A stretch of DNA of 64,000 nt from Haemonchus contortus (Eukaryota; Nematoda; Chromadorea; Rhabditida; Trichostrongylidae): positions 24,072,459 through 24,136,458 of the forward strand of contig LS997564.1 of assembly GCA_000469685.2 (NCBI GenBank), written 5' to 3'. Below, piece after piece: positions 33,890-44,607 of this stretch. Positions within the stretch are counted from its first letter, which is position 1. Each line of letters opens with the position of its first letter. The notes beneath the pieces are model-generated. The model worked only from the letters and a program-made list of their open reading frames with translations, was not told the DNA's origin and ran no database searches. A program made the translations under genes and the position numbers.

Positions 33890-36800
33890 ATGGAAGAAAA
33901 GATTAATACCACCTATAACGTGCCTTTCACATCAAAGAAGTCATCAAAATTCACGACAAGGAAGCTGCCTCGAAAGGTGACTGTCTCTACGATAGATGAC
34001 TGGCATCTTCACTTCCTAACTTCACATCTAAGGTTTTCGAAGCACTTGTTCGGCTTCTCACTTCAATTGTATTCTGCTGTCAAAAGGAACTGAATGCTGC
34101 AAGAAAAGTAACAAGGTAACGTCATTTGCCAAAATGGTTTTGGTAATTACATTTTCTTACCGGGCCCGCTGAGGGATTCAATGCTCGTTTTTGTATTCCT
34201 ATTGGCTATCTGATTTATCCCTCTTCGTTTAAAAAATTGGCAGTATTTACTTACTATGATAAAACATTTCGATGTTGACCAATGCTGTTGCGGAGCAGTT
34301 TGAGGATAGAAAGCATGATTCGAGAGACGTTCGAATATGCGCCAGTTCAGATAATCGTCGAATTTTCAAATGCGATCAAATAAAAAAGCTTGTTATTACT
34401 CTCTCTTTTCCGTTCTCTCTATTTTTCTTACATATTTTGTGCATTAAATTATCCACTTTCGCCCGAACTCCTCAAAACTGTCTCACGTTGAGCCTCAACA
34501 TTTTTCGGTGCTAAGTGGGTTGGGGGGGGGACCACGCGGCGCGGCTGCGGCGCGGCGCACTGCGCTCTCCAAGCCCGAAACGGTGTTTAGAGATGTTTCA
34601 TAATTTTTTATGTTGTAACTGTGTATTTTTCACCTATTTTAGGAAGGGGGGGGGGGCTCCGGGGTGGGTGAGCCGATTGGACGTTCAACTTTTATCTCAT
34701 CTCAGCTTCTTGCACGAGACAACCATCTCACCCACCCCCGGAGCCCCTCCCCTGCTTAAAAAATAGGTTTTGTCGGCTCAGAAGAAGTGTATCCATTATA
34801 TGCAAGCATACTGTTTGTTCTGAATCACGAAACACATGAGTACAACCTTACCATTCCTTCCCAGACTCAGGCCCAGTACTGTCTTGCTGGAGAGCGCAGG
34901 GTGCCGCGCCGCAGCCGCGCCGCGTGGTCCCCCCCAACCCACTTAGCACCCATTTTTCATAGTCACTGCAGATTCTCACCGAGTCCTGTTCTCTTTCAGA
35001 CTGGAAGAACTACCTAACGAAATTCTGCTAAAGATTATTTCGTACTGTGACTTCTCGTCGAAAATGAACATGCGGGCAGTAGGTTGCCTCGACTTTTTAA
35101 TCTGCTTTTTTTGTTGTATTGTAGATAAAAGTCATTTCAATTCAAGCGAGAGCTTCCAGTTCTGTATTTGAAGGTGAATCATCGTCTTTGCGCCCTAGTC
35201 GAGAAGAGAGCTCATGTTTTAGTACGTCGTAACATCATTGGTGGTATTGAGATCAGGCGAGGTGATGGCAACGTGAAAGGCACGTTCTGACCAGGTGCCC
35301 GTTTTACTCCGGGCACCGTCATTGCACGGTCATAAGTTCACCGAATCCTACCTAGTGGATTCTTCAGAAGAAAGTCACCCTTTCACATGCTCTAGCTTTT
35401 ATGTTACCCTCTGCCGCCCTCTGAAGCAAGTGGAGATCATGGTTCCGGCCACCCGTCTTCCAAATATCATGAGGTTTGTTACTTGGCTGTATGGTTATCA
35501 TTATCCCTCGTCTGTCAACAAATTTTGCCCGCTGATAAAAGTTTTTTCGTAATTAACGCAGTTCTAGTCTTTGAGTCCTGCTGTTGATTCTTTTGTAGAC
35601 ACGTATGCGTCTGCCATTCCCTCAAACTCTGTGGTGTTCCACTGGACGAGGTTTTAGCTTCGAATATTCTCGCTGCCTCGTTCAGAGCTGTCAGCGATGT
35701 GGTCATTGACAGAGTTCACACAGTCACGGCCAGTACACTTGCCAAGCTCATTGATAAAGTGAGAATTCAGTACTTTTCTGTTTTTTGGCAGTTTAATTTA
35801 TTATTCCACCTTTTTGATCGCAGAGTGGTGTTGTACTCAGTCTCGGGTGACACGCTACTTCGGAGACCAAGAATATGCTTTATGGAAAACATCATTTTTA
35901 AGTATTGTACTTTTAGGCATATCCATCGAGTAAGCTGATTTTGTGTAATCACTGCTCTATTCAGTCCTTGGAGGCGTTAGCGCCCGAACTTGTTATGTGT
36001 TGTCCTGCGCAGGATGTGAGCATAGAACCAAGTGTAGCTCTGGTAAGTTTTAGTTTTACATCTCTTCATTCATCGAACATTATGTTTTTGACATCGATAT
36101 GAAGCCCTGATTGTAAACAATGTCGTTTTAGGAAACTACGTTTCTATTTCAGCTGCATCACATGTTCGACGATTCGGCTCTAGAGCGGCTCGTCATTTCG
36201 GACCTTGCTATTCGTCGGAACATTCGCCTCCCTTTATGTGCCATCACTCATCGTGGAATCAGTCGTGCTGCTCAGGTATAATATTGTTACTGGTTTTGAT
36301 TGCGACAGAAACAATGTGTTTCGTCTTGTATAACAGCATCTACAGCTTTAGAACTTTAAATGACTCAAATCGTCATCCAGGCCTTCCATAAGCGGTGTTG
36401 CGATGTGATGGCTGAACTCACCGCCGAAATGCGTGCACCGAAATGGGAAGTGAGTACTTTTCCAGTTTCGATTGCGTTTTTTGAATAGAAAAATCGACAG
36501 ACCTTTTTGTGCATTCATATTGTTGCCTCTTTCGATTCAGAACTATCAAATTTTTACCAGTCGAATATGCTTTGATTTTAAAGACCGTTCAATGATATCA
36601 GCAGCACTCTTAGACGATAAAACTTCGGTTGCAAACAATTGATCAGCGCCGTAATGATAGTTGTCCTTTCTTAAATGTTACCTTCCGGACGCATAGTCGT
36701 AAAACATACTCGGCTCCCTGTTGCATTAGCGATCCGTTGGTTTCTAACAACTTTCTTTGTTGACTCTCTTGGTAGATTTGCTTTTCAAAGCCCTTGACGG

Positions 36801-37222
36801 CATGAAAACTCGATTCGACTAGCTCTATCGTAATCAACACCTTTTTCTTATCGCGAATTTCGAACATTCGTTTTCTTTTTGTTCGACAATTGTTTCAGAT
36901 ATCCGTGTCTTTTCCCTCCTCAGTACTAATTGATCGGAATCTTATCGAAGTCCCAGTGGAAATGCGCGGACAGTTCACAATTTGGAGTTTCGTCTCACGT
37001 TACAGTGATTGCTTCACTGTGGAGGTACGGTCTATCGAAAATCTCTTTTTCGTGATCTTTGTTCATAGCCGACGGTCTTGCCTATGTCAAACATAGCCGT
37101 CGTTTGTAGCTGTCTGCAACCTTTTTAGTTTTTATCGAGCCATTGCTTTTTAGGAAAAGTTTGACGTTTTAGTGTTCATACGACCGCAACATGTCATATG
37201 CTCGACTGATTATACTGAGTAG
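33890..37222 (+). CDS. F-box domain protein, ten exons, with possible frame breaks
   Basis: Proposed exons: 33,890-34,032; 35,000-35,078; 35,132-35,473; 35,599-35,758; 35,824-35,929; 35,965-36,042; 36,153-36,275; 36,381-36,449; 36,899-37,024; 37,154-37,222. Exon 2 encodes the F-box: LEELPNEILLKIISYC, a Skp1-binding motif of SCF ubiquitin ligases; exon 1 joins it in phase 2. Exons 6-10 all join in phase 0 with GT/AG borders and end at TAG 37,220. Later exons (SLEALAPELVMCC, ALERLVISDLAIRR, FHKRCCDVMAELTAEM) match no domain I can name, and would be the substrate-binding part. Irregularities: exon 3 needs a weak AAAAG acceptor; an in-frame TGA at 35,288 implies one extra base; exon 5 is one base out of phase, although the 35,759-35,823 intron can be read through. 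Either assembly errors or a decaying paralogue. Intron 1 holds a foldback element. Strand, exons and F-box are clear; integrity is not. Confidence 0.75.
34507..34950. mobile_element. GC-rich foldback element, GGTGCTAAGTGGG family (copy 2)
   Basis: 444 bp, same termini as the copy at 23,136. Flanked by CATTTTTC on both sides (34,499-34,506; 34,951-34,958), an exact 8-bp duplication. The left arm has lost about 60 bp and gained a short unrelated stretch near 34,575-34,640. It lies in intron 1 of the F-box gene, 49 bp before the F-box exon. Confidence 0.95.
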
Positions 37223-37796
37223 TTATGGTTCGAGTTGGCGAAATGAATCTGAAAATATGGTTCACTAGCCGTGGTAGTTAGTAAAGTAATAGCTCCAAAT
37301 ACAGTAGTTTGTGGTAACCGGGTGTGTTGCGATTCGTGCGATTCTGGGTGCGCGCGGCAGACTGCGTTGCGAAGTTCGTGGCGATTTGGACGACTGCGGC
37401 GTTCATCATTGGGGCCCAAATTTGAAGTAGAGCAGATTAGAAGGATCGTATGCCCCTACTAAACTACTTTACTTCATGTTTGTGCAAAAATAATAGGCCC
37501 AGGGTCATTCAAATCGCCACCAACTTCGCCGCGCAATTTACTGCGCACACCCAGAATCGCACATCCGTGGTAACCAGATGTGAAGGGCTTATTTGCAACC
37601 AGCGCATGCAACGCACAATTTGTTACAGGATCGTTCTAAACACCGCTTGACTCAGCACACCATTTGGATAGAAGTTCTTCTGAATCGTTTTTTTCAAAAA
37701 AATTTGAAACATTTTCTCTTTTTCCCTTTCTTTACTGGATTGAACTGAGTATTTAAGGTTCGAGTTGGCGGAATGAATCTGAAAATCATGGTTGAA
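37207..37796. repeat. Duplicated F-box 3' end around an inverted repeat
   Basis: GGTTCGAGTTGGCGAAATGA... (37,207-37,263, overlapping the F-box stop codon) recurs at 37,739-37,796. Between them lies an inverted repeat with arms at about 37,311-37,395 and 37,503-37,575 (TGCGATTCTGGGTG and complement; GTGGCGATTT and complement). Looks like an insertion with an unusually long flanking duplication, or a local tandem duplication with later insertion. Confidence 0.65.
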
Positions 37797-38514
37797 TAGC
37801 CATAAGCTTTTCCTGATGCACCATACAATTTGTAGTTACTGCATTCTCGTTCTTGACCTGTATGTCGAACGATTCATGCAGCTATTTGGCGCTGCTTTTG
37901 ATCTCCACTTTTTTGAGTTTATATGTTTGCATTTCCTATTTGTCAACGCAGTTAAATTTTATCGTGATTTTATGATGTTATCTGTGATGTTTCTACGAGG
38001 TATTATGTTGGGAACATGGTCAAGCTTAATATTATGTAGCCTACTATCGAAATTCAGTATAGTTCAAGTGTCGCTTTATCCGTCATGCCAACAAGTTGAT
38101 CCTTTTAGTGATGCTTTTTTGAAAAAATAATTTCTGCATTGCATTGTTGCAAAATCCTGATGTTAAGGTCTTTCGTCATTTTCTTTCTAGCCCGTGAGAA
38201 ACTCTTTTGCTTGACCATGAATGTAGAAGAACAGGAATGATTTTCTTTCTACATTACAATTCATCCTTGCTGTCCATTCACAAATCTTCCAACTGCAGAT
38301 GTTACACCGTTGCGAAGATTGGATGTTACCTTTTGATGAAATGTTGATAATATCTATCAGTAGATGATATAGGTCAATTCGGTAATAACTGAGCCGATTG
38401 AAGGTCAGAAAGATATCGCTCGCGCTACGCTACAATTTTCGCGCACGCCCCGTCTTTAGTGGGCGGAGCTAGTTACAGACGAACAGACAATCAGAAAAAC
38501 GGATATTTGTGGTT
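37797..38514. other. No supported gene
   Basis: Holds one 112-codon hydrophobic frame (37,792-38,130), rich in Phe and Leu, with no family motif and T-rich DNA. Probably a chance frame. A GGGCGGAGC word of the neighbouring repeat family appears at 38,461. Confidence 0.45.
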
Positions 38515-39231
38515 TATATATAGTGATGATTTTCACTGACACCCAATTTTTATGCACTTTGGCAGCTCTGCACTTCAAAATGGCAGCACATTTGGAAACA
38601 TAAGTCGAATCGATAGCGCATCCTAAAGTTTCATAGCTACCCAGATTACTGTAAGGAAAACTGCTGCGGGCGGAGGCGGAGTCTACTCGTGCCAGTACTC
38701 CAGAGGGTTCATCCTACCATCTATCACTTCCACTTTAAACGCTCTAAGTCGAAGAGAGCAATTTTTCCACAAGCCTCGTCGCAAGTGGGCGGAGTCTACA
38801 TCTGCCATTTGCCATTAGTTTTCTCATTTTGCCGCCTGCATCCCTGCCAAATTTGCACGCCCCAGGTCAAATTTAACTATTTATGCGGACACTACGCCGG
38901 AGTGGGCGTGCACCTGTCACCTGCCATTAGTTTTCCCATCATGCTGCCTGCATATCTGCCATGTTTGAATACTCTAAGCCCAGGAGAACAGAAGTTACAG
39001 ATTTCCGGTGAACTACACTTTACTCGCACGCCCCGACCCAAGGTTTTTTCAAAGGACCGTTCCATTTGAATGCATGATCCGCCTATAGTAGGCGGAGCTA
39101 CACTGGTCATGTATCAGCACTTTGTCACTCCCTTTACTTTTTTCTGGCCTCCGCACCTTTTAGAAGCATGTTATGAATCCATCTGAAAAGTGCCGCCAAT
39201 TTTGAGTACGCTCCGCCTACAGCAGGTGGGT
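38515..39231 (+). repeat. Left arm of a large inverted repeat
   Basis: About 717 bp almost identical in inverted orientation to 40,944-41,665. Inside are diverged units of about 110 bp with GTGGGCGG, TGCCATTAGTTTTC and GCCGCCTGCATCCCTGCC. No gene. Confidence 0.95.
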
Positions 39232-39550
39232 ATTTTCGTCTGGTTTCTTGAACCTATCCCAACCTTACTTTATTTTTTCCCGGGGTTCGAACCTTTTCGA
39301 AGTCAAAATAAGACATTTGGCTGTTCGCGCCGTCCACTCCGAATTTGCCCCGCCCTCTGTGGGGAGCTCCTCAGAGCTCACACGTGCTCTGTTGATCTTA
39401 CCTCAGGCTCCACCCATCCCAAACTTGTTCCAACCTCTGAACGTGTTTCTCAGGTAATATTGAATTTCCCGTTGAACATATAAACATACATGCAAACATA
39501 CATATATACAGACAGACAGACACACCAAACTTGTGGATTATATGTATATA
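39232..39550. other. Spacer with CATA/CAGA microsatellite
   Basis: Single-copy sequence absent from the right arm, ending in ACATACATATATACAGACAGACAGACA-type simple repeats next to the element at 39,551. No gene. Confidence 0.6.
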
Positions 39551-40817
39551 CAGGGTGCGCCATAAATATGGTAACAACTTTTCGGACCTCCGTAATTTCC
39601 TTATCTGGAGGGTTTCTCCAAAGCTGTACCTTCCCTCATGTTTATGATATTCTCTAGGCCGCATGTCTACTTTGGTACTCTCAAGCCATCAGATTCCTAA
39701 AAACGGTGGAGCCTCGCAGACATCCACCAACCGTTACGTCTTTGCGCGCATTCGGTGGATCCCTTTCCTGGATCGCTCCTCTTTTCAACATTCCCCACAC
39801 GACAGTCTCTTGTATCGCCATGTGTAAACAGGTCACTGACAAACCTCGAGATGGTCGTCTTGTCTTACATACGACCCCTTTTCTGAATACATTGGCTTCA
39901 GAAGGAGTACGCTGCGAAACCTGCAGAAACACGAGAAAAATAACTGCTTATTTGTTTGTATGTTCTAATCGGATGCGAAGAGTCTACCCCGAGTGAATAT
40001 ATTGTCTCCGGATAGGTTTCGAAAGCTTTATAAGTTTCTTGACGTGAAGAAGTTGGAGGGAAAAAACAAATGTCATGCGCTACTTTAGCGCGGCACGCGC
40101 TCCTACACCCTTTAATCTGTTTAAAGGGTGTTCAGCGTGGAAGAAATGTTGAGATCCCAGAGTATACACATATTTCACACTACGAATGCTGAAGCCGCTG
40201 AGCAAGTCAGACCGCCTCTCGTAGCCGTTTTCCCTCTTTCATGATGGTTTAAGCTAGAATATCTACCATCAGAGCTGTATCGCGAATTTTAGACAAGAAA
40301 AGCACGAATTACAAACTGAACCTCTTTACCAAGTATTTTTTTGAAATGATGCAGCTGAGGGTCAAAGATTTTTGTAGGGATTCGTTTTGAGAACTACGAC
40401 GCACTCGCTCAAGAATGGGAAATGATCTAGACCGGTGCTGAGGAGATGTTCGCGACTTTATCCCGGCATCCAAACTTCCTATGAATTTCTCGGACCACAA
40501 TGTTATGGGTCGCTGGGTATAGTCCATACTGGAGAGGAAGGCCTGCGCTTCCAAACGCGCTACAGTTGCTACTCCTGAGAAATCACTAAAAAAAGCCCGG
40601 GCTCGAGATTCTCAAGAAACTCTGCGTGCCACCGTCGAAGAGTGGCCGAAGCATCTTCGAGGTATAATTAGTAGAGGAGACAGTTATATAAGATGACCGT
40701 GTGTTTGTTTTGTCAATGCGATGCACAGTAAATAACTCACAAGAATTGATCATGCATCAATATGAACTGCGGTTTAGGAGGTCAATACTTTTGTTGCCAT
40801 ATTTATGGCGCACCCTG
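39551..40817 (+). mobile_element. maT/mariner-type element, 1,267 bp, with broken transposase
   Basis: Ends CAGGGTGCGCCATAAATATG and ATTTATGGCGCACCCTG with TA on both sides. + strand transposase relics: FNIPHTTVSCIAMCKQ and DKPRDGRLV (HTH region, about 39,785-39,870), then SILERKACASKR and QETLRATVEEWPKHLRGI (C-terminus, about 40,525-40,670). A stop interrupts the region after the third catalytic residue. The C-terminus resembles that of the DD37D element at 13,139. Confidence 0.88.
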
Positions 40818-40830
40818 TATATCCTTACTA

Positions 40831-40919
40831 CAGGGTGCGCCATAATTATGGTAACAAAAGAATTTTGCTACAGAGACCGCAGTTCTTATCGATGCATCGT
40901 GAATTCATGTGAACTATTT
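40831..40919. mobile_element. Truncated end of a second maT/mariner-type element
   Basis: CAGGGTGCGCCATAATTATG followed by about 70 bp homologous, inverted, to the 3' end of the preceding element (GACCGCAGTTCTTATCGATGC). It stops abruptly where the right arm hairpin begins. Confidence 0.85.
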
Positions 40920-40980
40920 GCCAATTTTGAGTACGCTCCGCCTACCCACCTGCTGTAGGCGGAGCGTACTCAAAATTGGC
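40920..40980. repeat. Perfect 26-bp hairpin at the repeat junction
   Basis: GCCAATTTTGAGTACGCTCC... (40,920-40,945), a 9-nt loop, then the exact complement (40,955-40,980). The second half belongs to the right arm; the first half is an extra inverted copy of its edge. Confidence 0.97.
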
Positions 40981-41665
40981 GGCACTTTTCAGATGGATTC
41001 ATAACATGCTTCTAAAAGGTGCGGAGGCCAGAAAAAAGTAAAGGGAGTGACAAAGTGCTGATACGTGACCAGTGTAGCTCCGCCTACTATAGGCGGATCA
41101 TGCATTCAAATGGAACGGTCCTTTGAAAAAACCTTGGGTCGGGGCGTTCGAGTAAAGTGTAGTTCACCGGAAATCTGTAACTTCTGTTCTCCTGGGCTTA
41201 GAGTATTCAAACATGGCAGATATGCAGGCAGCATGATGGGAAAACTAATGGCAGGTGACAGGTGCACGCTTCGCCCACTCCGGCGTAGTGTCCGCATAAA
41301 TAGTTAAATTTGACCTGGGGCGTGCAAATTTGGCAGGGATGCAGGCGGCAAAATGAGAAAACTAATGGCAAATGGCAGATGTAGACTCCGCCCACTTGCG
41401 ACGAGGCTTGTGGAAAAATTGCTCTCTTCGACTTAGAGCGTTTAAAGTGGAAGTGATAGATGGTAGGATGAACCCTCTGGAGTACTGGCACGAGTAGACT
41501 CCGCCTCCGCCCGCAGCAGTTTTCCTTACAGTAATCTGGGCAGCTATGAAACTTTAGGATGCGCTATCGATTCGACTTATGTTTCCAAATGTGCTGCCAT
41601 TTTGAAGTGCAGAGCTGCCAAAGTGCATAAAAATTGGGTGTCAGTGAAAATCATCACTATATATA
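40944..41665 (-). repeat. Right arm of a large inverted repeat
   Basis: About 722 bp, inverted copy of 38,515-39,231 with very few differences (for example near 41,263-41,285). The outer edge ends at CACTATATATA, next to another maT/mariner-type relic. Confidence 0.95.
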
Positions 41666-41667
41666 CC

Positions 41668-41983
41668 TACGAGTTTCCCGGACCACAGCGTGATGGGTAG
41701 CTGGATATAGTCCATGCTGGAGAGGAAAGCCAGCGCTTCAAAACGCACCACTGCTGCTGTTCCTGATAAATCAATGAAAAAAGTCCGGGCTAGTGTTTCT
41801 CAAGAAATCTGCGTGCCACCGTCGATGAGTAGCCGAAGCGTCTTCGAGCTAAATTAGTACAGGAGACGGTTGTATAAGATGACCGTGTGTTTGTTTTGTA
41901 GATGTAATGCATAGTAAATAACCTACACGAATTCACCATGTATCAATATGAGCTGCGCTTTTTTTGTTACCATATTTACCCTG
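41668..41983 (+). pseudogene. 3' third of a maT/mariner-type element
   Basis: Homologous to about 40,487-40,817 of the element at 39,551, including the block encoding the transposase C-terminus and the terminal repeat, which has lost about seven bases (TTACCATATTTACCCTG). It abuts the right arm edge. Confidence 0.82.
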
Positions 41984-42914
41984 TAGGAGGATTGGAGGCA
42001 GGGACAAAATCGCGAACATTCCCTCAGCAGCCATCTTCTCATTTTCCCATCCGTGAGCAAGTGCGCCGTAGCTTTGAACTGTATCCTTGAAAACATTTTT
42101 GACCCTCAGCTGCAACCTTTCAAAAAGGCCCTTCTTAAAGAGTTTTGGATGAAATTTCGTACTTTTTTCGACCAAAATTTGAGATATCGCTCTGATGGTA
42201 GGGATTCTAGCAAAGACCATCATCAAAGAGGGAAAATGGCTATGAGAGGCGATCTAACTAATCTCAGTGGATACAGCACTCGAACTGTGAAATATATGTA
42301 TACTATGAGATCTCAACATTTCTCTCACGCTGAACAAACTTAAATCAAAAAAGGTTTGTCGAAGCGCGTGCCGCGCGCAAGTAGCGTACGGCATTTGTTT
42401 TTTCTCTCTGAATTCTTCTCGTCAAAAAGCTAATAGGGCTTTCAAATCTTACCTGGATACAATTGTATTCACTCGCGGTAGACTGTTCTCATCGGAGTAA
42501 AACATACAAACAAATCAGCAGACATATTTCTCGCATTTCTGCAGGTTTTGCAGCGTACTCCTTCCCAAGCAATTCTATTTGGAAAAAGGGTTGTTGTGAG
42601 GCAGGAAGACCGTCTTGAGGTTTGCCGCCGAGCTGTCTACGCATCGCAATTTGAAGGACTGTCAGTGTGGGAAATACTGAAACGATGAGCGATTCCGAAA
42701 AGGGACTCACCAAATGCGCGCAAAGACGGAACGGCTGAAGGATGTCTACGAAGCTCCACCGTTTTTCAAAATTTAACGAATTGAGAGCACCAAAATAAAT
42801 ATACAGTCTAAGATATACCATAAATATAAAGGGAGGTGCAGATTAGGAGAAACCCTCCAAACAAGTAAAATACGAGCGTTCGAAAAGTTGTTACCATATT
42901 TATGGCGCACCCTG
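41984..42914 (-). pseudogene. 5' part of a maT/mariner-type element, minus strand
   Basis: Ends at 42,914 with the terminal repeat (TTACCATATTTATGGCGCAC) and TA. Minus-strand reading shows a transposase with QSYGALAHG where QQDGAPAH is expected, i.e. the second catalytic Asp changed to Tyr, and stops. Together with 41,668-41,983 it makes a rearranged pair. Confidence 0.65.
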
Positions 42915-42915
42915 T

Positions 42916-43316
42916 ACAAAGAGCTCTGCGAGAGAATTGAAAATAAAATGATAAGATATCCAATAGCAGAATGCTACACACGAAAAAACCGTTGGATGAA
43001 GTGTACTGTCTATCGATAAACGTTTTTCATATCAGAAGGTTGAGAAATTGTTTTCAAGCGGAGTTGAAAGCAAAATGGAAAAAATTGAAATCGTACTCTC
43101 ATTTCCGAGGAGTCGTACAAGTTTTTGACCATGCAGTGGAGCGCTGTCGAAATGATTGTCTCGAGGGCTTGCTTCGAAGAATTCCGTCTCTAGAAAAGTT
43201 AATCTTCCCATATAATACAATAGTACCAATATAAACAGTGTGCAAAGGTTTGGACGAAAAAAGAGGTTAGTGAATGGTCGATACTGAAGTTGCTGAAGTC
43301 ATTCGAAGATCAAGCG
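42916..43316. other. No recognisable gene
   Basis: One 87-codon frame (42,971-43,234) with no known motif. Confidence 0.45.
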
Positions 43317-44607
43317 AAGGCACAGTTCACGATAATTTTGGGTAACCCAGATCATGACGAAAAATGGAAGATAAGATGGAAAATAGTGCGATGGAGGCGA
43401 AGAAACTGCGTGGATTGGTGGTTTCGAAGTAAAAAGATGGTTCGAAAATCGTTAAAATGGGGCTGAACAAGAATGAGACCAGAAAAGTAAAGTAGAGTGG
43501 TTCGTTTGGGCGAACTACGCACAGTGCGTCGTTGCGTACGTGTGGGTCCTGGTGCAAATATCTGACTACGGTAAGCAAAAATTCATCCGCTTATAGGCAT
43601 AAGTAAACAAAAAACCCTAGTTACAGCAAGAATAGCTCACCTTTTTCAGCTTCTTGGGATAGGAAATTAACACGTTGACGACGAGCCAAATTTTTCGTGT
43701 CTGTCCCGTGGGACGAGACGGTTTATTTCTTGGAAATTTGTTATTTCTCAAAATAATGAGTGAATACGCTCAAAAACATTCGAAAACCAGCAGTACGAGA
43801 GAATATTTCGCAAACCATCCAACATTATTTATCACCGCAACATTTGTGGCTACTCAAGGTATTTTCAAATTTGGCGGTGATAAAATTGAATTAGGTGAAT
43901 AGAACTAGGATCTCTGAGAATAGTATTATCTTTGCGAATTCGTGTCATCATGAGTATCACGGATATCGGAATGAGGAGCTTCCACGAAAGCTTTGTGACA
44001 ACTGGCTGCTCGACAGCGACAAAGCTTCAGGTGGTTTGTATGGCGACGATATGGCTCCTGCGGTTGTTCCTGACACTGATAATTCTCGCACTGTGGTCTC
44101 TGATTGCTACGACGAAGGAGCAGAGAGCATATGCATGTTTTAGGCACTTATAAGCCTAAATTGAAAATCTGCGCAAAAACGGAACGGGCACACAAATTTT
44201 GATTGAATAGCGCACCGTCGCGCAGCATTGCGCGACATCGTCCCATGAGACAGACTGGCTGTCGCGCACCATTGCGCGACATTGTCGTCAACGTGTTAAG
44301 AAAGGGATTGTGGCAGCAAAAAGAATAACAGAGGAAAAAAGGATGAGAGAAATATCGTTCATCACCTGGCGATCAGCTGTTTGTGTGTGGGTCCTAGAGC
44401 GAATATTCGCAATCTGAATTGCCTGGACACTCGTCTACAGTGGCATCGATCGAGAGGCGGGAAAGCGACTCAAGACAGCAACAGGGCTTCCACTATGTTC
44501 TGACCGTGGAGATTTCGGGAGCGAAAGGGACTCTCTACCACTTATGGGGGCAACTGAGAATTCTTGAGGGAAGAACTCAGTAACCATTTTCATCGTGAAC
44601 CGTGCTT
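43317..44607. mobile_element. Nonautonomous element, GGCACAGTTCACGAT family (copy C), with insertion
   Basis: Same termini and interior as the copy at 15,325, but carrying a 625-bp TTAA-flanked insertion at 43,671-44,295 and about 130 bp more at the right end. No coding capacity of its own. Confidence 0.88.
43671..44295. mobile_element. piggyBac-type MITE, 625 bp
   Basis: Perfect 12-bp terminal repeats CACGTTGACGAC / GTCGTCAACGTG with TTAA on both sides (43,667-43,670; 44,296-44,299). Subterminal GTCCCGTGGGAC palindrome on the left and repeated GCGCGACAT words on the right. The homologous element at 15,325 has the unoccupied site. Short internal frames show no transposase. Confidence 0.95.

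Noticed and set aside
37792..38130. 112-codon hydrophobic frame that could be a membrane protein
   Set aside because: T-rich DNA gives Phe/Leu-rich translations by chance; no start context, no homologous motif.
38515..41665. Treating the large inverted repeat as one transposon with long terminal repeats
   Set aside because: The arms have no target duplication or shared terminal motif, and elements between them have their own TA-flanked ends.
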